DNA from: JBBKWH01 sp037968855
GTDB taxonomy: Bacteria > Pseudomonadota > Gammaproteobacteria > Pseudomonadales > Moraxellaceae
Reading direction: 5' to 3'
NCBI GenBank assembly: GCA_037968855.1
Contig: JBBKWH010000075.1
Span: 1-6,733 of the forward strand
Length of the DNA stretch: 6,733 nt
The notes under the pieces are model-generated. The model had not been told where the DNA came from, did no database searches, and was given only the letters and a program-made list of their open reading frames with translations. Numbering within the stretch: position 1 is the first letter of the stretch; each line of letters opens with the position of its first letter. The position numbers and the translations under genes were made by a program. Positions 1 to 6,308 of this stretch are shown piece after piece.

Positions 1-19
1 GCTTGGCATGACACATCAA

Positions 20-1078
20 TCACTCGCCCACCCCCTTCTCCTCCACCTTTGGCCCACGCCCTTGATGCAAAAAAGCCGGTATCAGCGCCGTTAATGCCGC
101 CCGAATATCAGCCCGTTCGTTGACCAACTGATGAGAACCTTCCTCCAGCATCAACAACGTCTGTAAGCGACACTTCTGCCGAATAAACTCAATGTTATAA
201 CGCCAATCGACCGTCTGATCGCGTGCGCCTTGCGCCATCCAAACCGGCATGCGGCACGCCGGATAACGCTCCATTTTGATCATCCAACGACTTAGCGCCA
301 TAATCCACTCCATCCCCATCACACGGGGCTGAAGCGGATCGCTTTTACGCACAAAGCGCAAAAACTCTGGATTATGATTATTGCGCCGAAACGCACGTGG
401 CACTTCACGCTTAATCTTACTAATAATCGACAGCCCTACCGGATTGTGCCACCACGCCGTCATCGACGGACGCACCAACGGCGACAACAACAACAAGCGC
501 TCGACCATCGCCGGTTTACGCCGCGCATGGTGACTCAGCACATGGTCCAACCAAATCGCGCCGCCCGTGCTTTGCCCAACCCCCAACCACGGCTGTGGCA
601 GCAGTTGCGTATCTTGCGCATTAGCCCAACGATGCAAATCATCTAGCACCGCCTGATACACCGAAAACTCACCAATACTCGCCACCGGCCCATTGGATAA
701 ACCATGACCGGGTAAATCATATGTCAACACGCTAAAGCCTTCGGCCAGTAGCTCGGCAATGATCGGCTGATACAGCGCGCTATGCTCTAAATAGCCATGA
801 ATCAGCCATACCGTGCCTAGAATCGTGACATCCTTGGGCCGAAAAACTTGCACATGAATCCGATGATCCGCCGCCCGTAAGTAGCCCTGATCATGTACAC
901 AGACCAGTCGATCCAAACCATACAATGCCCGATAACCATCGATATGGGCATTGTGCTGTGTACCGGTTGAGGTCAGTACCAATGGAGGTAGCGCACGTGG
1001 CGTTCGCTCAAGGTTCGGCACAGGCAATGAGGACTGTCGGAGTTGCTCAGGATTTTGAAATGGTAATAAGACTGGCAT
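20..1078 (-). CDS. Alpha/beta hydrolase (serine lipase/lysophospholipase-like, Hydrolase_4 type)
   Basis: A 352-residue alpha/beta-hydrolase-fold enzyme, probably cleaving an ester such as a lysophospholipid or monoacylglycerol; the substrate cannot be read from sequence. Numbered from the start chosen here, an oxyanion-loop motif HGYLEHS lies at residues 94-100, DLPGHGLSNG at about 121-130, and the nucleophile elbow GQSTG places the catalytic Ser at 170. The probable acid is Asp287 (GARDQTVD) and the probable base is His316 (EGSHQ). No signal peptide is evident. The reading frame is open up to an ATG at 1114, but that start has no Shine-Dalgarno and overlaps the upstream gene by 37 nt. The ATG at 1078 overlaps the upstream stop by one base (TAATG) and is preceded by GAGAG at 8-nt spacing, so I chose it. 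It is the last gene of the operon seen in the window. Family assignment is confident; the pldB-like role is inference. Confidence 0.9.
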   Translation of the reverse strand: MPVLLPFQNPEQLRQSSLPVPNLERTPRALPPLVLTSTGTQHNAHIDGYRALYGLDRLVCVHDQGYLRAADHRIHVQVFRPKDVTILGTVWLIHGYLEHSALYQPIIAELLAEGFSVLTYDLPGHGLSNGPVASIGEFSVYQAVLDDLHRWANAQDTQLLPQPWLGVGQSTGGAIWLDHVLSHHARRKPAMVERLLLLSPLVRPSMTAWWHNPVGLSIISKIKREVPRAFRRNNHNPEFLRFVRKSDPLQPRVMGMEWIMALSRWMIKMERYPACRMPVWMAQGARDQTVDWRYNIEFIRQKCRLQTLLMLEEGSHQLVNERADIRAALTALIPAFLHQGRGPKVEEKGVGE

Positions 1079-2007
1079 TAAGGAATCTCTCGACAGTTGG
1101 TCTCGCCAACCCATAAATCACGGATAATCGCGATCAGCTCGTGTGTCGCGCGGCGCGTATGGGTCAGATTACGACGATCAGGCCACCATGGTGAAGGATC
1201 ACCGGGTAACGGCGCAGCAATAGGAATCGTCTCAATGCCATTCAGGGCAAACAGCCGTCTTGCACGTGGCATGTGGTAGGCATCTGTCACCAATTCGACT
1301 CGTGGTGCGCCGCCCTGACGTTGCAACAATAAGGCACTAAAACGAGCATTTTCGCAGGTGTTCATACTGCGGCTTTCTAGCAAAGCAGCATCGACGCCTT
1401 GAGCCAATAACCATTTTTGCATCCACGGGGCTTCCACTCCACTCAGCACAATCGGCAGACCTGTCACTTGATGCTGCAAAATCGCTTGCGATAAGCGCAG
1501 TTCGGTAAAGCGATTGGGTACAATTTCTTTTTGGTAATCGCGGCCTAGCCCACCGCCTAATACTACAATCGCTTGTGCCATGCGCCATGTTTGACCATTG
1601 ATGGTGGCACTGGCGTTGGGCAGCGCAACATTATGCAAGGTGGCTTGTGGCAAGAGTGCTTCAATGGTGCGCAATGGTAACCGATCAATCACTTGATTCA
1701 GATCTTCGGGACTCAAGGCATGACTCAGGACTGTGGTTAACTTGGTTTCTTCAGTATCTTCTGCTTGTTTGGCTTGCCATTCTGGCGAACCCGGCTCTAA
1801 GGTTTGTTGCTCTTCAATCAAACCACCTGACTCGTGTGCTGCTGCCGCAATCGGATCAACCTGATAATCAATTTGATGTAATCCCCACAGCACGACATTG
1901 GCATAAAATGGCGTTGACGCAATCAAATAGCCCACAACTAGCATCAACAGCGCGACGACCACTCCATAGCCCAGTTTGCGTAGCCTTCGAATACCGCTAT
2001 TGATCAT
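1078..2007 (-). CDS. YdcF/ElyC/SanA family protein (DUF218), membrane anchored
   Basis: A 309-residue protein with a short basic N-terminus, one predicted membrane helix at about residues 12-31 and a C-terminal DUF218 domain at about 146-299. Domain marks are VVLGGG (148-153), LSG (188-190), a SMNTCENA segment (214-221) and VTDAYHMPRAR (240-250), with His245 and Arg248 in the usual conserved positions. E. coli relatives (ElyC, SanA, YdcF) affect envelope integrity or vancomycin barrier function; the chemistry is not settled, so the role here is inferred. The protein is longer than those relatives because about 110 residues, partly acidic (about 59-88), sit between the helix and the domain. 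The start at 2007 is supported by TTAGGAGAGG with about 6 nt to the ATG, and this Shine-Dalgarno overlaps the murB stop codon. The stop overlaps the downstream hydrolase start (TAATG), so translation is probably coupled. Confidence 0.9.
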   Translation of the reverse strand: MINSGIRRLRKLGYGVVVALLMLVVGYLIASTPFYANVVLWGLHQIDYQVDPIAAAAHESGGLIEEQQTLEPGSPEWQAKQAEDTEETKLTTVLSHALSPEDLNQVIDRLPLRTIEALLPQATLHNVALPNASATINGQTWRMAQAIVVLGGGLGRDYQKEIVPNRFTELRLSQAILQHQVTGLPIVLSGVEAPWMQKWLLAQGVDAALLESRSMNTCENARFSALLLQRQGGAPRVELVTDAYHMPRARRLFALNGIETIPIAAPLPGDPSPWWPDRRNLTHTRRATHELIAIIRDLWVGETNCREIP

Positions 2008-2016
2008 GCACCTCTC

Positions 2017-3027
2017 CTAAGACCAGCCCACACAAACTGGTTCCCGCTCCAAATTCACGCCAAAGCGCTGTTGCACATCTTGTTGCACGGCCATCGCCAA
2101 TGCCAATACATCCGACAGTTGGCCGCCATCGGGATTGACCAGTACCAAGGCTTGCAATTCGTGCATACCCACTGGTCCTAAGCGCCGACCTTTCCAACCG
2201 GCCTGATCAATCAACCAACCTGCCGCAATCTTGATCTGACCATCGGGCTGCATATGTCCGCCCAAGGTTGGATAATGCTGTTTAAGCCGCTGATACTGCG
2301 ACTGTGCAATGACTGGATTTTTAAAAAAACTGCCAGTGTTGGGCATGACTTTAGGATCAGGCAGTTTACTGGCCCGAATCTGACAAATTGCCTGACTCAC
2401 CGATTTTGGCGTGGGCTGTGCACCCGCTAAGGCAGCAACATCGCCATAATCCAACACCAAATTGGCCGTCCGCGATAACGCAAAACGCACCCGCGTTATC
2501 ACCCATTGATCGGGCTGTTGTTTAAACACACTATCACGATAACCGAAAGCGCATTCATCTGGCAAAAAGGTTTTGATCTCAGCCGTTTGCACATGAACTG
2601 CATCTAACGAATGCAGCCGATCTGACACTTCCACGCCATAGGCACCAACATTTTGAATCGGACAAGCGCCAACCGTACCAGGAATCAATGACAGATTTTC
2701 GAGGCCGTACCAACCTTGCGCCAAGGTGTGCAAAACAAAATCATGCCATGGCTCGCCCGCCATCGCTTCAATCACCACACGGTCGCCGTAATCTTCATAC
2801 AAGCGGATGCCACGCAGATCGGGCCGAATGGCCAAAAGATCAAGCTGTGGCGCTAACAACAGGTTGCTCCCGCCGCCCAAAATCAGGCGCTGATTGCCTT
2901 TGGACAAATCCAAATGCAACAGCGTTTGTAGCTCAGCCTCATTGTTCACTATCGCCAAATAGCGCACGGTGCAGGGCAAGCGCATGGTGTTCATGCCGTC
3001 TAAGGCAGCGTGTTCGATCAGTTGCAT
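2017..3027 (-). CDS. murB: UDP-N-acetylenolpyruvoylglucosamine reductase MurB (type I)
   Basis: Cytoplasmic FAD enzyme that reduces UDP-GlcNAc-enolpyruvate to UDP-MurNAc with NADPH, the second committed step of peptidoglycan precursor synthesis. The 336-residue length matches the type I (E. coli-like) family. The N-terminal FAD-binding part holds LILGGGSNLLL (48-58) and the flavin-contact segment LSLIPGTVGACPIQNVGAYG (112-131). Catalytic counterparts of E. coli Arg159, Ser229 and Glu325 are Arg164 (GYRDS), Ser233 (NTGSFFKNP) and Glu329 (LEREPV). The frame extends upstream to 3069, but the ATG at 3027 gives the typical MurB N-terminus, overlaps the phosphatase stop as TGATG and has AAGG upstream. 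The C-terminus stops soon after the catalytic Glu, slightly shorter than in E. coli. It lies between the phosphatase and the DUF218 gene with essentially no spacing, so all are presumably cotranscribed. Confidence 0.97.
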   Translation of the reverse strand: MQLIEHAALDGMNTMRLPCTVRYLAIVNNEAELQTLLHLDLSKGNQRLILGGGSNLLLAPQLDLLAIRPDLRGIRLYEDYGDRVVIEAMAGEPWHDFVLHTLAQGWYGLENLSLIPGTVGACPIQNVGAYGVEVSDRLHSLDAVHVQTAEIKTFLPDECAFGYRDSVFKQQPDQWVITRVRFALSRTANLVLDYGDVAALAGAQPTPKSVSQAICQIRASKLPDPKVMPNTGSFFKNPVIAQSQYQRLKQHYPTLGGHMQPDGQIKIAAGWLIDQAGWKGRRLGPVGMHELQALVLVNPDGGQLSDVLALAMAVQQDVQQRFGVNLEREPVCVGWS

Positions 3028-3539
3028 CAGTCTGCCTTTTTGATGTGTTGTTGCCAGTGTGCGACCCAACCAGATGCAGCGCTGTCACATTGATTAATCA
3101 CCCGATCAAAATCACGTTGATCACCATAATACGGATCTGGAACGGCTTGATTTGGCCATACCGCATCATGTGCGCTCATTAAGGCCAATGCTGCCTGTAC
3201 CGCATGACCTTGTTGGCGTAATTGATCGGCCTGTTGTTGTAAATCGCGCAGGTTATCGGCATCCATCGCCAAGATTAGATCAAACTCGGCAAAGTCTTCA
3301 GCACGCACTTGACGCGCCCGCAGGCCAGACAAATCTAAGCCACGCGCACGGCCAGCCGCTTGCGTGCGTGGGTCTGGGGCTTTGTTGGGATGATAGTTGC
3401 TGGTTCCCGCGGAATCGACATCAATCGGCAAACCTGCTCGCGCTATCTGCTGACGCAACACCACCTCTGCGGTGGGCGAACGACAAATATTACCCAAGCA
3501 CACACATAACACCCGTTTTGGAATAGACACCGCCGCCAC
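3027..3539 (-). CDS. Low-molecular-weight protein-tyrosine phosphatase
   Basis: A 170-residue (with this start) cytoplasmic phosphatase of the LMW-PTP/Wzb/ArsC-like fold. The signature CLGNICRS forms the phosphate-binding CX5R loop, with nucleophile Cys14 and Arg20. The general acid is Asp135 in the DPYYG motif near the C-terminus. The physiological substrate is unknown: relatives act on capsule tyrosine kinases, but no Wzc/Wza gene is present here, and the linkage to murB suggests a conserved housekeeping cluster instead. Start choice is open. The frame runs to a TTG at 3566 with an ATG at 3563 (178 aa), but neither has a Shine-Dalgarno. A GTG at 3539 is preceded by TAAGGTGGAG, close to the full anti-16S complement, with AAGG 8 nt upstream, and gives a more typical N-terminal length. 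I prefer the GTG start. It appears to be the first gene of the minus-strand operon. Confidence 0.92.
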   Translation of the reverse strand: MAAVSIPKRVLCVCLGNICRSPTAEVVLRQQIARAGLPIDVDSAGTSNYHPNKAPDPRTQAAGRARGLDLSGLRARQVRAEDFAEFDLILAMDADNLRDLQQQADQLRQQGHAVQAALALMSAHDAVWPNQAVPDPYYGDQRDFDRVINQCDSAASGWVAHWQQHIKKAD

Positions 3540-3585
3540 TCGCTCCACCTTAAGACCTATCATCAACAGTCATCATCAATGCCGC

Positions 3586-3591
3586 AGTATA
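3586..3591 (-). promoter_or_regulatory. Candidate -10 box for the phosphatase-murB operon
   Basis: Read on the minus strand this is TATACT, one mismatch from the sigma-70 -10 consensus. It lies about 47 nt upstream of the preferred GTG start and 22 nt upstream of the alternative ATG at 3563. At 17-nt spacing the -35 position (3609-3614) reads CTGTCC, a poor match, so this promoter would be weak or need an activator. The position in the divergent gap is right, but the call rests on one hexamer only. Confidence 0.4.
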
Positions 3592-3656
3592 GCCCAGCAC
3601 AGCTAGTCGGACAGCGATCAGCATGGCACAATCCCCGCCAACATCACGCGTTATAC

Positions 3657-3670
3657 GGGTGAGATCACCC
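3657..3670. promoter_or_regulatory. 14-bp perfect palindrome before the alcohol dehydrogenase gene
   Basis: GGGTGAGATCACCC is a perfect inverted repeat 27 nt upstream of the dehydrogenase ATG. It immediately follows a possible plus-strand -10 hexamer, TTATAC (3651-3656), and is followed by CTCTTTTTATT. It could be an operator for a dimeric repressor. In RNA it could instead fold as a 5-bp GC-rich stem with a tetraloop before a U-rich run, resembling a short intrinsic terminator or attenuator. Sequence alone does not decide between these. Confidence 0.4.
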
Positions 3671-3696
3671 CTCTTTTTATTGATCAGGCCATCATC

Positions 3697-4854
3697 ATGC
3701 AGGGATTCACCTTTGATACCGTTCGCCAGATTGTCTGCGCCAGCGGTAGCCGCCACCAGATTGGGCAATACTGTCAGCAATTGGGCATTCGCCATGTGTT
3801 GATGGTGACTGATGCAGGGATTTTGCAATTCAATCTCCACCAAGATGCCCTTGCCAGCCTTGCCGCTGCCGGTGTTCAAGTGACCCTGTATAGCGATGTA
3901 CAAGCCGACCCGCCCGACCATGTGGTGTTAGCCGCCGCCGAACAAGCAATTGCCGCAGGCGTGGATGGTGTGATCGGTTATGGTGGCGGTAGCTCAATGG
4001 ATGTGGCCAAACTGATTGCACTACTGGCTTGCCCACACCAACAGCAACAACTGGCCGACATTTATGGTGTGGGTAATGTTAAAGGCCCGCGTCTGCCATT
4101 GATTCAAGTGCCCACCACCGCAGGGACTGGCTCAGAAGTCACCGCCGTGGCAATTGTTACCACCGGCGCAACCAGCAAAATGGGCGTGGTCTCACCAGTA
4201 TTGATTGCCGATATGGCGATTTTGGATGCCGAACTGACTATTGGTTTACCGCCTGCCGTCACCGCAGCGACGGGTATTGACGCGATGGTACACGCCATCG
4301 AAGCCTACACCAGCAAACACAAAAAAAATGCCTACGCCGACCTGCTGGCCCGTGATGCGCTGCGTTTGCTCGACAGCCATTTACAAACAGCTATTCATGA
4401 TGGTCAAAACATTGCCGCCCGCCAAAACATGCTGCTCGGCGCAATGCTGGCCGGACAAGCCTTTGCCAACTCGCCAGTGGCTGCGGTGCATGCGTTGGCC
4501 TATCCGCTTGGCGGTCACTATCACATCTCGCATGGTCTATCGAATGCACTGGTGTTAGTCGAAGTGCTGCGCTTTAACCTCAGCCATGCCGCGCATCTGT
4601 ATGCCGAACTGTTTAAAGTGCTGGTTCCTACTGCCGAGGGCAGTGACCTTGAATTGGCCGAAGCACTGATTACACGGCTGGAACAACACATTATCGACAG
4701 TGGCATTCCACGTCGTTTAAGCCAGCTTAAAGTGGTTGAAGACCATCTGCCGGTCTTGGCCAGCGACGCGATGAAACAAACCCGCCTACTGATCAACAAC
4801 CCGCGCGAGCTATGCGAAGCGGATGCCCTCGCCATTTATCGAGCCGTATTTTAA
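3697..4854 (+). CDS. Iron-containing (group III) alcohol dehydrogenase
   Basis: A 385-residue NAD(P)-dependent oxidoreductase of the Fe-ADH family (relatives include FucO, AdhB and butanol dehydrogenases), interconverting an alcohol and its aldehyde or ketone in the cytoplasm. The N-terminal dinucleotide-binding half contains GYGGGSSMDVAK (94-105) and PTTAGTGSE (139-147). The C-terminal helical half supplies the metal ligands: Asp195 and His199 in GIDAMVHAIEAYTS, His265 in AVHALAYPLGG, and His279 in HISHGLSN. These lie at almost the same positions as the FucO ligands, so the enzyme looks intact. Length is typical. The ATG at 3697 has a CAGG element about 8 nt upstream. It heads a three-gene plus-strand operon, divergent from the murB operon. 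The neighbouring thioesterase hints at fatty or acyl-chain substrates, but substrate and physiological direction are not shown by the sequence. Confidence 0.95.
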   Translation: MQGFTFDTVRQIVCASGSRHQIGQYCQQLGIRHVLMVTDAGILQFNLHQDALASLAAAGVQVTLYSDVQADPPDHVVLAAAEQAIAAGVDGVIGYGGGSSMDVAKLIALLACPHQQQQLADIYGVGNVKGPRLPLIQVPTTAGTGSEVTAVAIVTTGATSKMGVVSPVLIADMAILDAELTIGLPPAVTAATGIDAMVHAIEAYTSKHKKNAYADLLARDALRLLDSHLQTAIHDGQNIAARQNMLLGAMLAGQAFANSPVAAVHALAYPLGGHYHISHGLSNALVLVEVLRFNLSHAAHLYAELFKVLVPTAEGSDLELAEALITRLEQHIIDSGIPRRLSQLKVVEDHLPVLASDAMKQTRLLINNPRELCEADALAIYRAVF

Positions 4855-5291
4855 TGAGCCGTCCTCAAGCCCATCAGCGCAGTGACTATCTGCACTTTGT
4901 TGACCTGACCACCCGTTGGGCCGACAACGATATCTATGGTCATGTCAACAATGTAATGTATTACAGCTACTTTGACACTACTGCCAACACCTACTTGATC
5001 GAACACGGTGGCCTTGATATTCACGACAGCAAGGTAATTGGCTTGGTGGTGGATTCCGGCTGTAGCTACTTTGCACCGCTGGCCTTTCCAGATCGGCTGC
5101 AAGGTGGCTTACGGATTGCCCAGATTGGCTCATCCTCGGTCCGTTATGAAATTGCCATTTTTAAAGCAGGTGAAGATAGCGCCGCCGCGCAAGGGCACTT
5201 TGTCCACGTGTTTGTTGATCGGGACAACCGCAAGCCCGTTGCCATTCCTGATGCGATGCGCACCGCCCTTAGCCAGATTGTTCGCGCATGA
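4854..5291 (+). CDS. Hotdog-fold acyl-CoA thioesterase (4HBT/YbgC type)
   Basis: A 145-residue single-hotdog-domain thioesterase expected to hydrolyse an acyl-CoA to the free acid and CoA, probably as an oligomer in the cytoplasm. The family signature is clear: RWADNDIYGHVNNVMYYSYF at 21-40, with Asp26 aligning with the catalytic Asp17 of Pseudomonas 4-hydroxybenzoyl-CoA thioesterase, and the expected central-helix segment FDTTANTYL after it. The frame is open further upstream to an ATG at 4812, but the ATG at 4854 overlaps the dehydrogenase stop (TAATG) and gives the normal family N-terminus. No good Shine-Dalgarno is visible, so translation probably depends on coupling to the upstream gene. 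Its stop overlaps the next start. The acyl substrate cannot be told; pairing with an alcohol dehydrogenase suggests a shared acyl/aldehyde pathway, which is inference. Confidence 0.93.
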   Translation: MSRPQAHQRSDYLHFVDLTTRWADNDIYGHVNNVMYYSYFDTTANTYLIEHGGLDIHDSKVIGLVVDSGCSYFAPLAFPDRLQGGLRIAQIGSSSVRYEIAIFKAGEDSAAAQGHFVHVFVDRDNRKPVAIPDAMRTALSQIVRA

Positions 5292-5623
5292 CGGACCAAC
5301 CATCATTAAATCCACAGCCGCTCACCCCATCGACGGCTAAAAGCCGTGGCAACCCCAGAGGCTATGCGTTGGGCTTGGCCATGCTAATGCTGTGTGTGGG
5401 TAGTGCATTGCTACTTGGCTATTCATATGGGCTGCTGATTAATCTGTTTGTGCTGTTTTTTGCCCTGCCCATGCTGCTGACGCATGTGTATCAATTGAGT
5501 CGGCAAACGCTGGCACGGCGTGGCGATGCCAGCATCCCTGCCGCCAATAGGCATGTGTTGGCGGCATCGGGTTTGAGTGTGGTTGGGGTGATTTTAGGCG
5601 GATTGCTTTGCTGGTTGATCTAG
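5288..5623 (+). CDS. Small integral membrane protein, function unknown
   Basis: A 111-residue protein that I do not recognise. The first 25 residues are polar and Pro/Ser/Thr-rich. Hydrophobic segments follow at about 26-46 and 47-66, which could be two helices separated by a tight turn around GYSYG. A short basic loop with ARRGD follows, and a third helix at about 88-111 ends at the C-terminus. Three membrane passes are therefore likely, with the Arg/Lys-rich parts probably cytoplasmic. The ATG overlaps the thioesterase stop by four bases (ATGA), and no Shine-Dalgarno is evident, which fits translational coupling. The overlap and clean coding sequence argue for a real gene. It is the last gene before the mobile-element region, only a few bases from the IS3-like remnant. 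Confidence 0.8.
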   Translation: MTDQPSLNPQPLTPSTAKSRGNPRGYALGLAMLMLCVGSALLLGYSYGLLINLFVLFFALPMLLTHVYQLSRQTLARRGDASIPAANRHVLAASGLSVVGVILGGLLCWLI

Positions 5624-5629
5624 TTTTGG

Positions 5630-5896
5630 CATAGTAGTCATCTATGAGACAGCATGCGCGAACGGACACGCTCATTTGTGTCGCTTGCAAAATGGGCGTT
5701 GGCGTTGTGTCACTGGGTTATGAGTCTGCGCTATTCGCTATAGTGTATAGACGCGCTAACGCTTCAACTTTGAGACCTCCGTGTTTTATAACGGGGTTCG
5801 CTTGCATTCGACGTTGGGCTATCATTCATCCAATCAATTCGAGCAGCTAAACCAAAACCTCCTTAACGGAGTGTCTCATTTTACTTGACCACTACA
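5630..5896 (+). mobile_element. Decayed, internally deleted IS3-family remnant (MITE-like)
   Basis: The right side (5760-5888) encodes the C-terminus of an IS3-family transposase. Just past its stop the sequence ends in GACCACTACA (5887-5896), as expected for an IS3-type right end finishing in CA. The reverse complement of the last 30 bases resembles the segment at 5630-5651. TGTAGTGGTCA matches CATAGTAGTCA at 8 of 11 positions, and after a 3-nt gap ATGAGACA is identical on both sides. A full IS3 element is about 1.2-1.5 kb, so about 1 kb is missing. No clean target duplication is visible; TTGG occurs at 5626-5629 and at 5898-5901, one base out of register. The limits are inferred from the imperfect ends. 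Confidence 0.55.
5760..5888 (+). pseudogene. IS3-family transposase (OrfB) C-terminal fragment
   Basis: Read from 5760, this frame gives about 42 residues including FYNGVRLHSTLGYHSSNQFE. This corresponds to the conserved end of the rve integrase domain of IS3-family OrfB, typically YNRxRLHSTLGYxSPxxFE, followed by a short tail and a TGA at 5886-5888. Upstream, TAA at 5757 interrupts this frame. Residues like YRRANAS in another frame (about 5746-5767) could be the continuation of the TRAEA segment, implying a frameshift. The catalytic DDE part is absent. Non-functional. Confidence 0.8.
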
Positions 5897-6119
5897 CTTG
5901 GTTGCCAAAGCTGATGACACACTTGCTAGCAGCGAAACCTGGCCAACAGAAATCAGTGTCAATGCACTCAACAACCTTACATTAGAAAATGAAATTCAAG
6001 TCGCTGGTTTTAGTGATAAGCCCGACTCGCTGACAGAAATCAAAGAGGTAGGTGGCGGACAACCCATGCCAATCCGCCCACGGACGACAACAATTTATGG
6101 ATGGATACGAACTGGCTGA
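5897..6119 (+). pseudogene. 5'-truncated orphan coding remnant, unrecognised
   Basis: An open frame of 73 codons from 5898 that begins exactly where the IS3-like right end stops. It has no ATG until near its end, so it is best read as the C-terminal piece of a longer gene cut by the IS3 event. The encoded sequence is acidic at first, then ends with a Gly-Gly-Gly-Gln-Pro stretch and a basic tail (IRPRTTTIYGWIRTG). I recognise no domain. It ends 16 bp before the TAGTGCAAAAG repeats, so it may be the terminal gene of the element carrying those repeats. It could also be chance open sequence. Confidence 0.35.
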
Positions 6120-6134
6120 TTATTCTCTAACGAC

Positions 6135-6195
6135 TTAGTGCAAAAGCAACCGTAAAAAGTTAGTGCAAAAGCAGATGAAAAATAGTGCAAAAGAA
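6135..6195 (+). repeat. Three direct repeats of TAGTGCAAAAG (iteron- or transposon-end-like)
   Basis: TAGTGCAAAAG occurs exactly at 6136-6146, 6161-6171 and 6183-6193, giving spacings of 25 and 22 bp, close to two helical turns. The first two copies extend to TTAGTGCAAAAGCA. The spacers are A-rich and partly similar. Same-face direct repeats with this spacing are typical of TnsB/TniA-type transposase sites at transposon ends, or of plasmid replication iterons. Read on the minus strand, the array would sit just inside a TGT terminus (6209-6207), as in Tn7-like ends. No rep or tns gene is in the window, so the function is not established. Confidence 0.6.
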
Positions 6196-6245
6196 ATCGC
6201 AAACTTACATAACCTGAGTTCGGCTTAAGCAAATCAAACAAAGAA

Positions 6246-6305
6246 GGACCCCTGAATGTTGTAACGTTTTGGTTCTCAAGACAAAACACACAACACCAGA
6301 GGTCC
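6246..6305 (+). repeat. Imperfect inverted repeat/hairpin at the IS982 left end
   Basis: Arms 6246-6270 and 6283-6305 can pair with 19 base pairs in four helical blocks: 6246-6250/6301-6305, 6252-6254/6297-6299, 6257-6262/6290-6295 and 6266-6270/6283-6287. They surround a 12-nt loop. The transposase Shine-Dalgarno AGAGG (6298-6302) lies inside the right arm, with four of its five bases paired. Confidence 0.6.
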
Positions 6306-6308
6306 TAC

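Noticed and set aside
2321..2336. Run of seven T followed by five A (minus strand) in murB as a possible slippage or frameshift site
   Set aside because: It encodes the invariant Ser-Phe-Phe-Lys-Asn of the MurB active site and the frame continues normally on both sides.
2688..3182. Plus-strand 164-codon open frame opposite murB and the phosphatase
   Set aside because: It spans the antisense of two clear genes, its composition is rich in Cys, Arg and Ser as expected for a shadow frame, and it has no domain.
3550..3921. Minus-strand 123-codon open frame across the divergent promoter region and the 5' part of the dehydrogenase gene
   Set aside because: It is antisense to a confidently assigned gene, overlaps the phosphatase start region and shows no recognisable protein features.
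5650..5685. Possible stem after the small membrane protein gene as an operon terminator
   Set aside because: The stem has a 4-nt bulge, is not followed by a T-run and lies inside the IS3-like remnant.
5690..5765. GTTGGCG and CGCTAAC segments suggesting an integron attC site
   Set aside because: They do not fit the GTTRRRY/RYYYAAC core patterns, the order is wrong and there is no integron cassette context.
5644..5850. 68-codon open frame inside the IS3 remnant
   Set aside because: It runs out of frame with the recognisable transposase tail and is best explained as decayed element sequence.
6095..6289. Minus-strand 64-codon open frame over the repeat array and the IS982 left end
   Set aside because: It crosses the inferred element boundary, and its sequence is the reverse complement of repeats and the terminal hairpin.
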